Assembly: GCA_047967505.1 (NCBI GenBank)
Contig: CM106539.1
Source of the DNA: Dipteris shenzhenensis
Lineage: Eukaryota > Polypodiophyta > Polypodiopsida > Gleicheniales
Strand: one strand, 5' to 3'
Length of the DNA: 64,000 bases
Position 1 is the first letter of the stretch; every line of letters begins with the position of its first letter. The translations under genes and the position numbers were made by a program. This document shows, one piece after another, positions 40,398-51,101 of the stretch. A model generated the notes under the pieces. The model was not told the DNA's origin, searched no databases, and saw only the letters and a list, made by a program, of their open reading frames with translations.

Positions 40398-43376
40398 ATG
40401 TATGAAAAGGAAATTTTCAGCATTAAAAAGTTTGATGGGACAAACTTTTCTTTGTGGAAAGAATAGATAAGGGATGTGCTTATTCAAAAGAATCAAATTA
40501 AACCCTTGGAAGGGATAGCAGCTAGCCTTGCAGCTATGTCTGATGATTGGAATGAGTTGGATGCATTAGCAAAGTCCATTGTTAGACTTCATCTTGTAGA
40601 GTCATTTTATTTCACAGGTTTAAATGAGAAGACTATGAAAGATTTGTGGAAGAAATTATGTGCCACTTATTAGAAGTAAATTGCCTCTAATAAATTTTAC
40701 CTCATGAAGAGGTTGTTTGATCTGCAGATGAATGAAGGGGTATCCATTTCTTATCACTTGAATAAATTCAATATTATTCCAGCCAGCTTTAGGCTCAAAG
40801 GCTAAAGGAGACTAAGGTAATATTTCTCTTATGTTCATTGCCATCCTCATGGGATACCTTCCATGTATAGCTACCAGTAACAATGCACCTAGTGGAGTAC
40901 TAAGATTTGATGATGTTATGGGTAGCTTGTTGGCTGAGGAGATTAGAAGGAAGTCTATGGAAGGCAACAATCAGGATGCAACCTGAAATGTGCAAAGGGG
41001 TAGATCACAGTCTAGGGGGAAGTCCCAAGAAAGAGGAAAGTCTCATGGAAAATCTAGGGCATGAAACATTGAGTGTTACCATTGTGGCAAGAAGGGCCAC
41101 ATGAAAAAGGATTGCTACCAGCTAAAAAGAGAGAAAAATGATAAGAAAAAGAATGCAAATTGGGGTGCAAATAAGAAGGAAGGTAGTCCAAGGGAGGTCA
41201 AAGGAAAAGTGAAGATTGAGGAGATCAATGCAGTCATTGATGATAGTGATAATGACATTCTCTTCATGTCTGGTCTACCTGCAAATTTGCTTACCACTTT
41301 AGATGATGCATATTCCCAAGATTGGATTTTGGATTCTAGTGCTTCATTCCATGTTACTCCTCATAGAGAATGGTTCTCCAATTATGACAGTGGAAAGATA
41401 GGTTGTGTGCATCTTGGAAATAACTATGCATGTGACATAGTGGGATCAGGTGGCATAAAGTTTTCTTTTGCAAACAGGTTTGAATTTTTTTTGAAAAATA
41501 TGAGACATGTGCCTAAGCTGACCAAGAGTCTCATTTCAATGGGTCAGCTAGACACTACTAGTTTTCAAACAATCTTTGGTTTTAGGAGTTGGAAAATTCA
41601 TAAGGGCTCCATGCTTTTGGCCAGGGGTGCCAAGTGTGGGACTCTACATCCCTTACATGTATCAAAGCTGTATGATCATATTGAATGAAACTCTTATGCC
41701 ATTTGGGTTATGTACCGCGTTTAAGTTTTTCTTACTTTGAATTTTGTGAGCATTGTCTCTATGGGAAGCGGACTAAATGAGCCCATAAAAGAAGGGGAAA
41801 GAAAGAGCTTGAAATCTTGATATGCTGCATTCATACATATGTGGTCCCAACCCTACACGGTCATTATGCGGGGTTGAATACTATGTGACATTCATTGATG
41901 ACGAAACTAGCTTATGCTATGTCTCACAAGAGCAATGTGTTCCAGGTATATCAGAAATGGCTGGCTTTGGTTGAAAATTAGTCAAGTAGAATGTTTAAAT
42001 GCCTACAGACTAACAATGGTGGAGTATATCTCTCTCATGACTTTCAGCATTTCTGTGATACATGTGGGATCAAGAAGGAGCTCACATCCCCTCGTACTCT
42101 AGAGAAAAATCCAATTGTAGAATAGATGAACCGCGCTATTAAGGAAAGGTTGCAATGTATGCTTTCCAATGCAAGTCTTTCTTGTCATTTTGGGCTGAGG
42201 CAGCTGCAGCGCATGTGATCAAATAGATTACCTAGTAAGAGTTTGGATGGTGGTATTCCTAAAGAGGCATGGAGTGGCAAGAAGCCCTCTTACTCTCATT
42301 TGCATATATTTGGTTGTGAGGCATATGCACATGTGCCAAAAGAGCTTTGGAAGAAGCTAGTTCCTAAGTCTAGAAAATGCATCTTTCTGGGTTACGGTGA
42401 AAGTGGAGATATGAGATATCGTCATTGGGATCCAAAAGCAAAGAAGATCATACGAAGCCATGATGTGGTCTTCAATGAGAAGAAGATGCATAAGACACCC
42501 ATGGGGGATGTGGAAATGAGGAGAATCACTTTCGACGATGTGAATCCACCCACATATGTTGATAGACAATAAGCTATCCATGCACCGAATGTGCAGGAAA
42601 TGGTGCCATTAGGTACTCCCATAGGTACACAATTGAGGGCAGATGATGGATCATCTATTGTTGGAAACGATGAGGAAAATATGGCTGATAACATAGGCTC
42701 CTAGGATAACAAGCCAAAATGCCCTTCAAAAGATTAGCTAGAGTGTCTAGATGGCCTGATAGGTTTGTTCTAGGGGTAGGCTATGTGATGCTTACTGATT
42801 TGCGAGGAGTCTTCTTGCTATAGAGAGGCTATAATGCACGAGGATCAGTGCATTGGGAGTATGCTATGCAATAAAAAATGAGTCACTCATGAAGAATAAG
42901 ACTTGGGACTTGGTTTCTTTGCCACATGGAAAGAAAGCATTGCCATAAAAATGGGTCCACAAGATGAAGGTCACAGGTGATGATGTGCCTAAGTACAAGG
43001 CCCGCTTGGTTTTTGCTAAAGAGTTTAAACAAGAGAAGGGTGTGGAATTTGATGAGATCTTCTCTCCAGTCATGAATATGACCACACTTATATGTGTACT
43101 TGGACTTGTGGCAATAGAAGATATGGAGCTTATGTAGATGGATGCCAAGACAGCTTTCTTGCATGGGGATTTGCATGAGGAAACTTACATGGTGCAGTCG
43201 AAAGGCTTTGAAGAAAAGGGAAAAGAGAATTTGGTTTGCAAGCTAGAAAAGAGTCTCTATGGACTTAAGCAAGCACCTAGAGAATGGTATCAGAAGTTTG
43301 ATGCTTTCATTTGGTCCCAAGGTTTCAGAAAGAGTGAAATTGATCACTGCCTTTACACTAAAAGGGCTAGGGTCAG
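40398..43376 (+). pseudogene. copia copy 3 gag-protease-integrase-reverse transcriptase, interrupted
   Basis: gag starts MYEKEIFSIKKFDGTNFSLW at 40398. It has early stops (about 40464 and 40671) and the zinc knuckle CYHCGKKGHMKKDC near 41072. A 195-codon open piece (41101-41688) holds the protease WILDSSASFHVTP, where the catalytic DSG is DSS, and ends in the GAG-pre-integrase. The integrase (41690-42240) is badly shifted. Its C-terminal part is clear at 42243-42572 (HIFGCEAYAHVPKELW, KCIFLGY). The reverse transcriptase has YKARLVFAKEFKQ, MDAKTAFLHGDLHEETYM and LYGLKQAPREWYQKFD (43138-43380) and stops before the YVDD loop. Confidence 0.88.
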
Positions 43377-43436
43377 TTAGGGCGATCAAAAACTAGGCGG
43401 TGTGAGTTCACAATGGAAGCAGAAAACTAGGTGGTG
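43377..43436. repeat. Inversion junction with a short direct duplication
   Basis: AAAACTAGG(C/T)GGTGTGAGTTCA occurs twice here (about 43389 and 43424), directly between the plus-strand reverse transcriptase and the inverted LTR start. It matches neither side of the element and may be filler from the rearrangement. Confidence 0.7.
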
Positions 43437-44540
43437 TGAGTTCATATATATATATAGTATTGTGTACGTAACCGAGGCTAAGGCACAGTGGCCTTTAGTT
43501 CCCACAACCTTCCACTTAAAGAACAATGTATCTTTAAGGGAGAACAACTAGTGGACATACTATCTAATGGCCATCAAGATACGAGAATACTCAAAGCACT
43601 GACTAGGTAGACTCTTTGTTAGCATATCTATAGGGTTATCATCTGTATGAATCTTGAAAGGCTCTATGTGCTTGTCCTCAAGTACCTCCTTGATGAAATT
43701 GTACTTGACCTCAATGTGTTTGGTCTTTGCATGAAAGACCAGATTTCGTGCTAGCTAAATAGCACTCATGGAATCACTATGCAATGTTGTTACACTTGTA
43801 TGAATCCCCAAGTCTCCCACTAGTCAATCAAGCCACATAGCCTCCTTGCAACCCTCTATTGTTGCAACATAGTCGGCCTCTGTGGTAGACAAAGCAATGC
43901 ACTTCTATGCATGAGACATCCACGACACTGTACCACCTATAAAGATGAACACATAACCAGAAGTGGATCTCTTGCTATCCACATGCCTCGCATAGTCTAA
44001 ATCTATGTACCCAAGTACACACATCTCTCCTTTGCCAAAGCAGATACACATCTCCTTGGTACCCTTCATGTACCTCATGATGCACTAAACTACCTCCTAA
44101 TGCTTCTTTTTTGGATTAGCCATATATCAACTAACAACTCCCACTACAAATGCAATGTCTGGTCTAGTAGCTATCATAGCATACATAAGACTCCCAAATG
44201 CGGATGCATAAGGAGCCTTGGACATCATGGCCCTCTCCTCATTTAATTTGGGACCATCTGCCTAACTCATTTTCACATATGGAGGCAATGGATGCCTTCC
44301 CTCCCTCCATATTGAAACGCTGCAATACTTTTGTAACATACTCCTTTTGTGAAAGCAAAAGGAGTTTTCTACTCCAGTCATGAGCAATGCGCATGCCAAG
44401 AATATGAGGTGCAAGTCCCAAATCCTTCATGTCAGAGGCCTCATGCAACTTGGCCTTTAATGCATCCAGCTCATAAGTGTTTTGCTAGCCAATAGCATAT
44501 CATCCACATAAAGTGCCTTCTCATTGAAGAAAGAGCCACA
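43437..44540 (-). mobile_element. Inverted copia copy 3 segment: reverse transcriptase end, RNase H, polypurine tract, LTR start
   Basis: On the minus strand from 44520 down are ALYVDDMLLA (reverse transcriptase catalytic loop, about 44505), LHEASDMKDLGLAPHILGM, an open piece to 44239 with LLLSQKEYVTKVLQRFNM, then frame-shifted RNase H motifs (YMKGTKEMCICFG, STSGYVF, ALSTTEADYVAT, TKHIEVKYNFI, DNPIDMLTKSL) to about 43560. A purine tract AAGTGGAAGGT (43507-43517) and the LTR start TGTGGGAACTAAAGGCCACT at 43506 follow. The pol content begins almost exactly where the plus-strand part stops. Frameshifts disable it. Confidence 0.88.
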
Positions 44541-45373
44541 TGGGCACTAGTATCCAAGTAGTTTAGAAGAAGGTTCCAAATAGCAAGGCTACAAGATGAT
44601 CCTGCACTTCAACTAGGAAATATGAAAATGCGCATGAAAGAAAAGTTTAGAACATAAAATATTAATAGCAAAGTGTGTTACCCATCCAAACAATAAGTGC
44701 CTCATAGCATGGTTCATCTCTGGACTTAAAAAATCCATTTACAAGGACATGAAAAAAGTCTGGAGCTATGCACATTCCAACAATGCTCATGAAGCTTCAA
44801 TTGACAGAGAATGGCATGATCGATTCTAACAAAAACAGTGATGACTGTAAATCAAGTCATCGTGACAAGAAATCTTCGAAAAAGGGAAGCACATCCACCA
44901 AGGATCGCATCCCTGAGGATAGAGTGGAAGCCATGGCTTGAGGGTAAAGGATGAAATGATACAGGCCATAGAGCAAAAGTTGCACGTCTCTCAGGCACCA
45001 CAATACCCATGAAGAGAGAATGTTTAGTGCCCACAATGTATGGCCAACCACACGGCCAACGAGTGCCCAATCCTAAGGAATAGACTCAACCCACCAGAAG
45101 TATCTCAATCCCCACGGTTATGGTGTGCCATTTGCAATGTTGTAGGCCATGATGTAAATACTAGTTTCGATAATATGAGGGTAGCACAACCCTAACCCTA
45201 ACATTACCAATGGCCGCCAATCCCAGTATATAGGTAGCCAGCACTAGCACCTAATGCACAAGTGCCACAACTCCCGGTGAGGACACAAGTGCCTCAACTA
45301 TTGAGAAATCTCAGTCCTTTGCAATATCCTTGAGCCCCCAATCTTGCTGTAGTAGTTCTAGTGCAACAAGTCC

Positions 45374-45381
45374 AACCTGAA
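45374..45381. repeat. Target-site duplication AACCTGAA, left copy
   Basis: AACCTGAA lies immediately before the short DNA transposon and recurs at 45679-45686 immediately after it. Eight base pairs fit hAT (or P) insertion. Confidence 0.92.
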
Positions 45382-45678
45382 CATGGATGTTTTTATCGAA
45401 GATATATATATGTATTAATATAAAATCCTGGCGAAAGTTTATTGAGCTATTTTTTTTAGTTTCACAATATTGATAGCACATAGCACAATTTTGTATATAT
45501 ATTTTTTAACTTTGAAGTAAAATATGTAAATCCTAGTGAAACTCTAAATTTTTTCACATAAAAGTTTCAAATTCTGGCGAATGTCTCAAACATTTATTTT
45601 CATTAGGGCATACAAAATTTCGACACCAATATAAAAGTTTTGCTTATTAATGACACTAACATGAAAAAATCATCCCTG
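45382..45678. mobile_element. hAT-like miniature transposon (MITE), copy A, 297 bp
   Basis: The element begins CATGGATGTTTTTATC and ends in sequence whose reverse complement is CAGGGATGATTTTTTC, giving short imperfect terminal inverted repeats. It is flanked by perfect 8-bp AACCTGAA duplications. The interior is AT-rich, non-coding, and contains three versions of AAATCCTGGCGAA. Copy B at 57033-57328 matches over its full length at about four of five positions by eye. It sits inside gypsy gag. With 8-bp duplications the hAT superfamily is most likely. P-type elements are the alternative. Confidence 0.88.
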
Positions 45679-46440
45679 AACCTGAAGAGCTAGAACCTCA
45701 CTATGAGTACGAAACAGAATACCCTATGTACTACATCGATGGTACCAAAGGACTCATTCTTGTATATGCAAATCAAGTAAGGCCAACCACATATCGCGAA
45801 CACCCATCCAGTGTTTCATTTGTGGGGAAAACCACTGCATAGCAAAATGCCCACACAAGGGTAACCCCGGTACATTTCAACTTGTGTGTAGAGAATGTGG
45901 AGTTGGAGTGCCCACTCAAAGCAAAGCCTCACCCAACCAATGAAGTAGAACCTGATGTACCCTTGGGGATAATTAGTGTGGAAAATCATAGAATGGCTAC
46001 ACAAAGTGTGGTATCACATTCAGACTTAGTTATAACGAGGCAACAGAAAGAAGAAGCATGGCAAAAGCTCCTTTCCACTCAAAAAGCAAAGAGCCCAATA
46101 GCAAAACAAGCATCGTCGATCCCATAACTTAGTGAGGCCATGCCCAACACATCGACAGAAAATACACCCCAAGAAGCAAAGGAATCCTACCCCAACATTG
46201 AAATTGAAAGAGCTTGTTATCAAGCCTTGAAACAATGGGTACAACAAGAGCAAGAGAAATTTGAAGCAAACAAGACAGCAAAAGAGCAAAGGTTAGAGAA
46301 CTCTCATCACCCAGCATTGACATAGTGATTGATTCCAACACCTTCCAAAGGGCAATCAAAGCAATAGGCAATAAATTCCTAATTGGATGGTACCACACTA
46401 GCAAGCTTTGATAAGCTGCCCCGTCACGATGCCAATTGGA

Positions 46441-46635
46441 ACCTTACTAATAAGTAATTGCCCTACAATGTGGGATAGTTTCAAGGGATGGATAGAATCT
46501 TCATAATGCTTCCCTCCACTTGAAGAAGTGTAAAAGGTTATTTCACGGTGCTAGGGATGGCATAAAAAATGTAACCATCCCAATGGAGCATAAAGCCTTT
46601 GGCCAATACCTTGACGGCATAGCCGGTGTAAATAT
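46441..46635. other. Spacer before the next LTR, no gene recognised
   Basis: No recognised motif. It could be an eroded continuation of the gypsy element (gag-protease linker). Confidence 0.35.
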
Positions 46636-46818
46636 TGTTAAAGATAGTGTAAATCGCACTATCCACATAGGGCATAGGGGCAAACCCTAACCCTAACCCT
46701 AAGGGGTTCACATGTATATCTTCATGTTCATTGTCAATACACTTAGTGTACAGGTAGCTATATCATGTGCACTCCTCTCTCTCTCCCTCTCTCACTTCTG
46801 CTATCATGGTATCAAAGC
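46636..46818 (+). repeat. Short copia-type LTR (171 bp) with primer-binding site
   Basis: The LTR starts TGTTAAAGATAG at 46636 and ends CTTCTGCTATCA at 46806. TGGTATCAAAGC (46807-46818), the plant copia primer site for initiator-Met tRNA with one change, follows directly. It contains (AACCCT)n-like sequence at 46682-46706, GTATATCTTC and a long CTCTC tract, the same layout as the LTR at 4680-4846. No matching second LTR was identified. The element's 3' end is therefore missing or unrecognised. Confidence 0.75.
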
Positions 46819-48210
46819 ACCAGGGGCTCTCACTCCCTTCATGTGTGTCAGGCCCTCCTTCTGCGAGGCATCTTCTATTGAGAGAGTTTCCATCAGAGAG
46901 AGTGTAAGCCCTTGTTCCGTCAAGGCACGTCAAGGCGTAAGCCCTCTCCGTGAGGCACCTTCATTGTCTCTCTACCTCATCTTGTAGAGCTCATTCCCTT
47001 CTCCATTTTGCTTCAGAAATCTCTGAGAGATCTGATATCTGGAGTTCTAGCTATGGTCTTTACAAATTTCATGAGTTTCCTTGAGAAAGTTCATGAGTAT
47101 TGAGATCTCTAGGTTCTGAGAGGTCTCCTTTTGAGAGTCTTTCAAGCTTTGGGGAGACCCAGGTACTCAGGACCTGAGCAGCTTACAATAATCTACAAAG
47201 CGACCTTCCAGCACTTAGGCCGGGCAGCTCCTCAGGGTCTCCACGGCTCCCAACAGCCAAGACGGATGGCAACTCTCACTCGAAGAGCCCACAGCTTCAT
47301 CTCTAAGCTCTGTTGCAGATCCACCATTGGATAGATCAACATGTAGCTATCTTTTGGGATGCCAGCAGATGTAGCTCCCTTCTTGGCTTTCAAGAAACAC
47401 AAGCGCCTCCCCAACAAGGAGCTCGGCTCCACCACTGACCTTCAACGCCTCCAACAACTGCTCACTGGCAGCACCTCCAATCTCATGGGCGATGCCATAG
47501 CAGACTTCTGCAAATGCCTCGCACACTGAGCAGCGGCTTCCTCCATCTAGGCAGTCTACTCCATCAAGGAGACTCTCGGCACTTTCAACACTGGTAGCAA
47601 ACGGCAACAATAGCTTCAGTGTCAAACAATGAGCGCCATCCTCCATAGCGAGCTTGAAGACAAGCTACAAATGACTGCTAGCCCACAACTTCCAAAGTGG
47701 CCTCTATCAACAGCTGGCCTCGACGGTCGACCAACGCCTCTCAAGGCTCACCATGATGACCCGCTGCTCTAGCAACGAATTCTCCACGGCTCTTTCCACC
47801 GCATGCGACCATCGATGGAAAAACTCCTCAAGCAACCTCTTGGCGATCGTGGCAACCCGAAACGATGGCTTCAAGGACCTGCAAGCTACAACGCTTGCTC
47901 TCCAAGCCCCTACGTTAACACATCGCTACCTCGACCCACTGGCTTCTTCTTCCAGGCCGACCGCCCAACCGATCTGCTTCCCAAACCATGCAACTCTAGG
48001 CGGCTTCTACAACAACATCCAGCTGCAAAATAGCCCTCAACGATAAAATACGCTAGCTTTAGCCAACTCAGGCTTTCACGATCGCAGGCAAAGCTTCAAG
48101 CACTTCTCGGCTCAGCACCTCGTTCATTGACAGACGCGCTAGACAAAGTGACGGGATCTGCAGATTCCGTCTCGGAATCTCCCTGGATTCCAGCTCTTAT
48201 ATCTATCTGC
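46819..48210 (+). other. GC-rich internal region downstream of the 46636 LTR, unrecognised
   Basis: The sequence is clearly richer in G and C than its flanks. The plus strand gives long but interrupted protein-like pieces (for example STTDLQRLQQLLTGSTSNLM near 47430 and ADFCKCLAH near 47500). It could be the gag of a small or non-autonomous element with the preceding LTR. No zinc knuckle, protease or polymerase motif is present. Confidence 0.35.
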
Positions 48211-49631
48211 CATGTACGTTGAACCAGTGTTAGGTCAATATTGACCTAAGGTTTGGTGACTGGTTAGTACTGGCCACGTGGGCACCTTATCTTTCCATGT
48301 GGCATATAAGATAACACCTGGGTTAAGTCAAGTTGACCTTGGGTTGGAACATTGGTTATGTTTATGACACATGGCACATCATCCACAAGCCATGTCATCA
48401 TTTGCCCAGTTAATAGTGACATGTCAGCCTGCCACATCAGCTAGCGGACACCTCAGTTGCCCAATCAGCAACACAATCACCCATGTGCCACCTCAGCACA
48501 CGCTAGACACAATTGCCTCTTCATAGGCACAGTTGTATTATCCATGTGACCACCATTCTGACACATCACCCATTAGGCCACATCATCATTTTTGGGCCTT
48601 CTTGGGATCAAAATCTGCCTATCCTTCCGAGGGGCATATCTTTTGATCCAGAGGGAATTTTGAGATGCTCCAAGAAGAAAAATTGATTGCCAGCTCACGC
48701 TCTACGCAATGAGCACCTCAGATTTGCCTTTTGACATTTTCACAAGTCATTATCATTGATTCCTCATCATCAGAACCCCCTCCTGATCCATTGCAGCGCA
48801 CCTAGCACTTCAAAATGAACAAACTTAAATTCATTTGCTACATTTATCGCATCGACGTGTAGTATAGCTATAGACTAGCACTGCCATAGAGGAGATACAA
48901 CTCCGCCAATCCAAGTCAACCATTGCCACATTACCCGATTAGTTCCCACCGACGTCTCCATCGGATCTATCATCGATATACATATTCACACACTGGTACC
49001 AGTTTAGTTCTCTTGGCATTCGGTAGTTCACCACACTAGCGTGACACTTGGTAGAGATATCCCTCCTTGGATTTAGGATTGTTGCATACTTCTTGCATGC
49101 ACACATGCCACCCATGTACAATCACGTTTGTTGACTATTTTTTGGCATTGGTTCCTACATGCACATACATCAGCCTTGTACAGCCTCTTGGCTATCCTAA
49201 CACTTAGTTATCTTCATTTTACAGGCTTGATCCTTGGCACATAGACATTCTCACATGACTTGGTTTTCACGGTTTAGCGTAAGCCCCCTAGTGGCAGCTC
49301 TCATACAGTGTTCTCATGGGTAGACACTCTCACCGGTACATGAGTAAGCCTCTTGCACAGAGCACCAGACCGCCTCTTTTGACCCACAATGGAGGTGAAA
49401 GCCTTCATTATCTCGACCATGATAATGCATGTTCCTTTCATACAAGCATGCTTGATGTTTGCTTCCCACACTTCAGCCTATGTCTCTCATCGAAATACAA
49501 CCCGAGGTCCTAAGCTACATTTATACTACAAACGATAACCATGATATATCTGTAAGTGACAAAAAGCCTCGAAATCTTGCATAGCCTAAACACCCTGCTC
49601 TTCTTGTGGAAGCCATGGTAAAGAGCCAACA
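48211..49631 (+). repeat. Probable gypsy LTR, right end defined
   Basis: The right end is the CCAACA just before the gypsy primer site at 49632. The left limit is not defined. About 48213 is a guess from the change in base composition. The interior contains many CACATCA and GCCACATCA words and no coding region. Confidence 0.35.
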
Positions 49632-49651
49632 TTTGGCACCATTGCTGGGGA
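49632..49651 (+). promoter_or_regulatory. Gypsy-type primer-binding site
   Basis: TTTGGCACCATTGCTGGGGA differs from the common plant gypsy site TTTGGCGCCGTTGCCGGGGA by a few C/G to T/A changes. This marks the start of a gypsy internal region on the plus strand. Gypsy RNase H follows only 1.1 kb later, so gag, protease and reverse transcriptase of that element are missing here or the pieces belong to different copies. Confidence 0.7.
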
Positions 49652-49653
49652 GA

Positions 49654-50139
49654 CTAAGGTCTCAAGTAACAAGTAGATATACACAAGTATGTGTAAAAAA
49701 CAAACCACCATGAACTATCACAAACATATTCGTATTGAGGACTTACCGTCACATATGTCTCGTGCTGAGGGCTTACTGTTGAATGTGCCTCACGCTGAGG
49801 GCTTACAGAGGAATGTGCATGATCAAAAACTATGGGCTGATCCATGCTAACATGTGAAGTATCGGCGTCTGCATCTGATCTGTCAAGGCCAATGAGACTT
49901 GAGTCAGCATCATACACTTGTATATACCCCATGGCAATAATTGGTCGAAGAACATTCTTTTTCCATTCACGGATCTCGTCCGGAGTCATGACTAGTGTAT
50001 CATCAATTGCCTGATGTGGATAACTCCATTTTAGAAAGAGTTTAAGGGTTACAGGGAGGTTAAAGGTATAGAAGGGGTTCCAAGGTTCAGAAGGGTTCCA
50101 AGGTCCAGAAGGGGTTTCAGGGTTAGAAGGAGAATCCAA
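49654..50139 (-). CDS. Unrecognised 161-codon ORF with VSPQ repeats
   Basis: The minus strand is open for 161 codons from ATG 50139. The N-terminal part is built on imperfect repeats of NPSEPWNP type. The middle reads DEIREWKKNVLRPIIAMGY. Three copies of an about 30-bp unit give SSVSPQREAHSTVSPQHET near 49733-49825. It is antisense to the gypsy orientation. The repeats inflate its length, so coding status is doubtful. No domain is recognised. Confidence 0.25.
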   Translation of the reverse strand: MDSPSNPETPSGPWNPSEPWNPFYTFNLPVTLKLFLKWSYPHQAIDDTLVMTPDEIREWKKNVLRPIIAMGYIQVYDADSSLIGLDRSDADADTSHVSMDQPIVFDHAHSSVSPQREAHSTVSPQHETYVTVSPQYEYVCDSSWWFVFYTYLCISTCYLRP

Positions 50140-50470
50140 GGTTCAGAGTAGAGTACATGGTGGAGAACTTGTCTCCCTCGTATCATGGACATCAAGGGTT
50201 GAGGAACTAGACTAAGAGAGTAAGGGTTTAGGGGGAGCATAGGAGGGGAGAGGAAGAAGGTGTAAGAGGATGGGAGAGGGGGAGAGAGAGGAGAAGGGAG
50301 GAGGAGAGGGAGAGGAGGAGTTGCAAGGTTGGAGGAGAGGGGAGTAGGAGGCAAGGTTAGGACATGCTTTTGGACATCGAGTGCAAGGGAGCATGGACAC
50401 TTGGAGACAATTGCATGGAAGACCAAAGTAGCACTCAACAAAATGTCCCAAAGAGTGTGGGCTTCATTCC
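50140..50470. repeat. Purine-rich low-complexity tract
   Basis: GGGAGAGG/AGGAGGAG-type runs fill 50215-50345. They create Pro/Ser/Leu-rich frames on the minus strand that are unlikely to be real. Confidence 0.7.
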
Positions 50471-50499
50471 ATAATGGGATATTTATACAAGTTCAAGAG

Positions 50500-50705
50500 C
50501 TTCTCTCTCTACATGTAGGAATTGTAAGACTTTCTCTCTCTACATGTAGAACTTTCATCTAGGATGTGCATATAGAAGTTGCATGTAGGGTTGCATGTTA
50601 CATGGAGTTGCATGTGGAAACTGCATGTAGAAATAATATGTAGAACTTGCATGTAGAACATGCATTTAGGTGTTACATGTAGGACTTGCATGTAGAACAA
50701 GCAGA
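50500..50705. repeat. Short tandem repeat around TTGCATGTAGAAC
   Basis: CATGTAG occurs about ten times with a spacing of 12-30 bp, mostly as (T/C)TGCATGTAGAA(C/A) or CTACATGTAG(A/G)A. Confidence 0.85.
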
Positions 50706-50769
50706 GCATTGCTGCTACTCTACATACACATTCTATGATACTTAAGCCCATGTTGGCACAAAGTTAACA

Positions 50770-51101
50770 CTGTCCTAATGGCACCAAATTGGGACATATA
50801 ATCTCATGTGCATATAGATGGTTCCAAATATGCAGTAGGGAGTGTGCTCTGTCAACCAAAAGAGAAGCCCTGGCAATGGTCTACAGCATAAAGAAATTCC
50901 AGCATTATTTGTTGGCCATTGACTTTTTACTTTACACAAATCATCAAGCCCTATTATATCTTTGTAAATCGACCATGTGCCACGAGTCAGATCACCAGAT
51001 GACTTCTACTACTCCAAGAATTCAACTTCAAGATGGTGATAAGGAAAGGGGCTCATCACAACATTGCAGATCATATATCATGATTAATGATAGGAGAAGA
51101 G
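50770..51101 (+). mobile_element. Ty3/gypsy RNase H, left half, split by copia copy 2
   Basis: LMAPNWDI near 50772 and HVHIDGSKYAVGSVLCQP (about 50805-50858) start the RNase H. After an internal loss the sequence continues STKREALAMVYSIKKFQHYL (about 50862), LLYTNHQALLYL, and then, shifted, NFKMVIRKGAHHNIADHIS to 51085. The frame runs to LMIGEE at the copia insertion point, and is resumed by PKGIEDDL at 55187. Frameshifts show it was dead or has decayed since. Confidence 0.9.
51097..51101. repeat. Target-site duplication AAGAG, left copy
   Basis: AAGAG precedes the LTR start at 51102 and recurs at 55182-55186 after the 3' LTR end. Removing the element and one AAGAG restores the gypsy reading frame. 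Confidence 0.95.

Larger units (their letters stand above)
38868..43376 (+). mobile_element. Ty1/copia element, copy 3, plus-strand part
   Basis: The element begins with a short LTR at 38868. A 1.36-kb leader and gag-pol from 40398 follow, up to the middle of the reverse transcriptase, where homology stops at about 43376 (ending DHCLYTKRA). The missing pol part, polypurine tract and start of the other LTR are found next to it on the opposite strand (43436-44540), so a single element was probably broken by an inversion. The family differs from copies 1 and 2 in LTR length (about 171 bp versus 720 bp) and protein sequence. Confidence 0.85.
44640..46440 (+). mobile_element. Ty3/gypsy gag, continuation, interrupted by a DNA transposon
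   Basis: Coding-like sequence on the plus strand includes GLKKSIYKDMKKVWSYAHSN (about 44730), RVKDEMIQAIEQKLHVSQAP (about 44945), and, after the inserted 297-bp element, ELEPHYEYETEYPMYYIDG (about 45690). A CCHC-like knuckle IQCFICGENHCIAKCPHKGN follows (about 45812-45870) and then CRECG. An acidic linker ends near 46325. The knuckle spacing after the second Cys is one residue short of the norm. Several stops are present. Without the insertion the frame runs through the target site unbroken. Confidence 0.75.

Noticed and set aside
46682-46706. CCCTAACCCTAACCCTAA run resembling telomere repeat
   Set aside because: Only about three units, of TTAGGG type, and placed in the same position within two LTRs. 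It is an LTR promoter motif rather than telomeric DNA.
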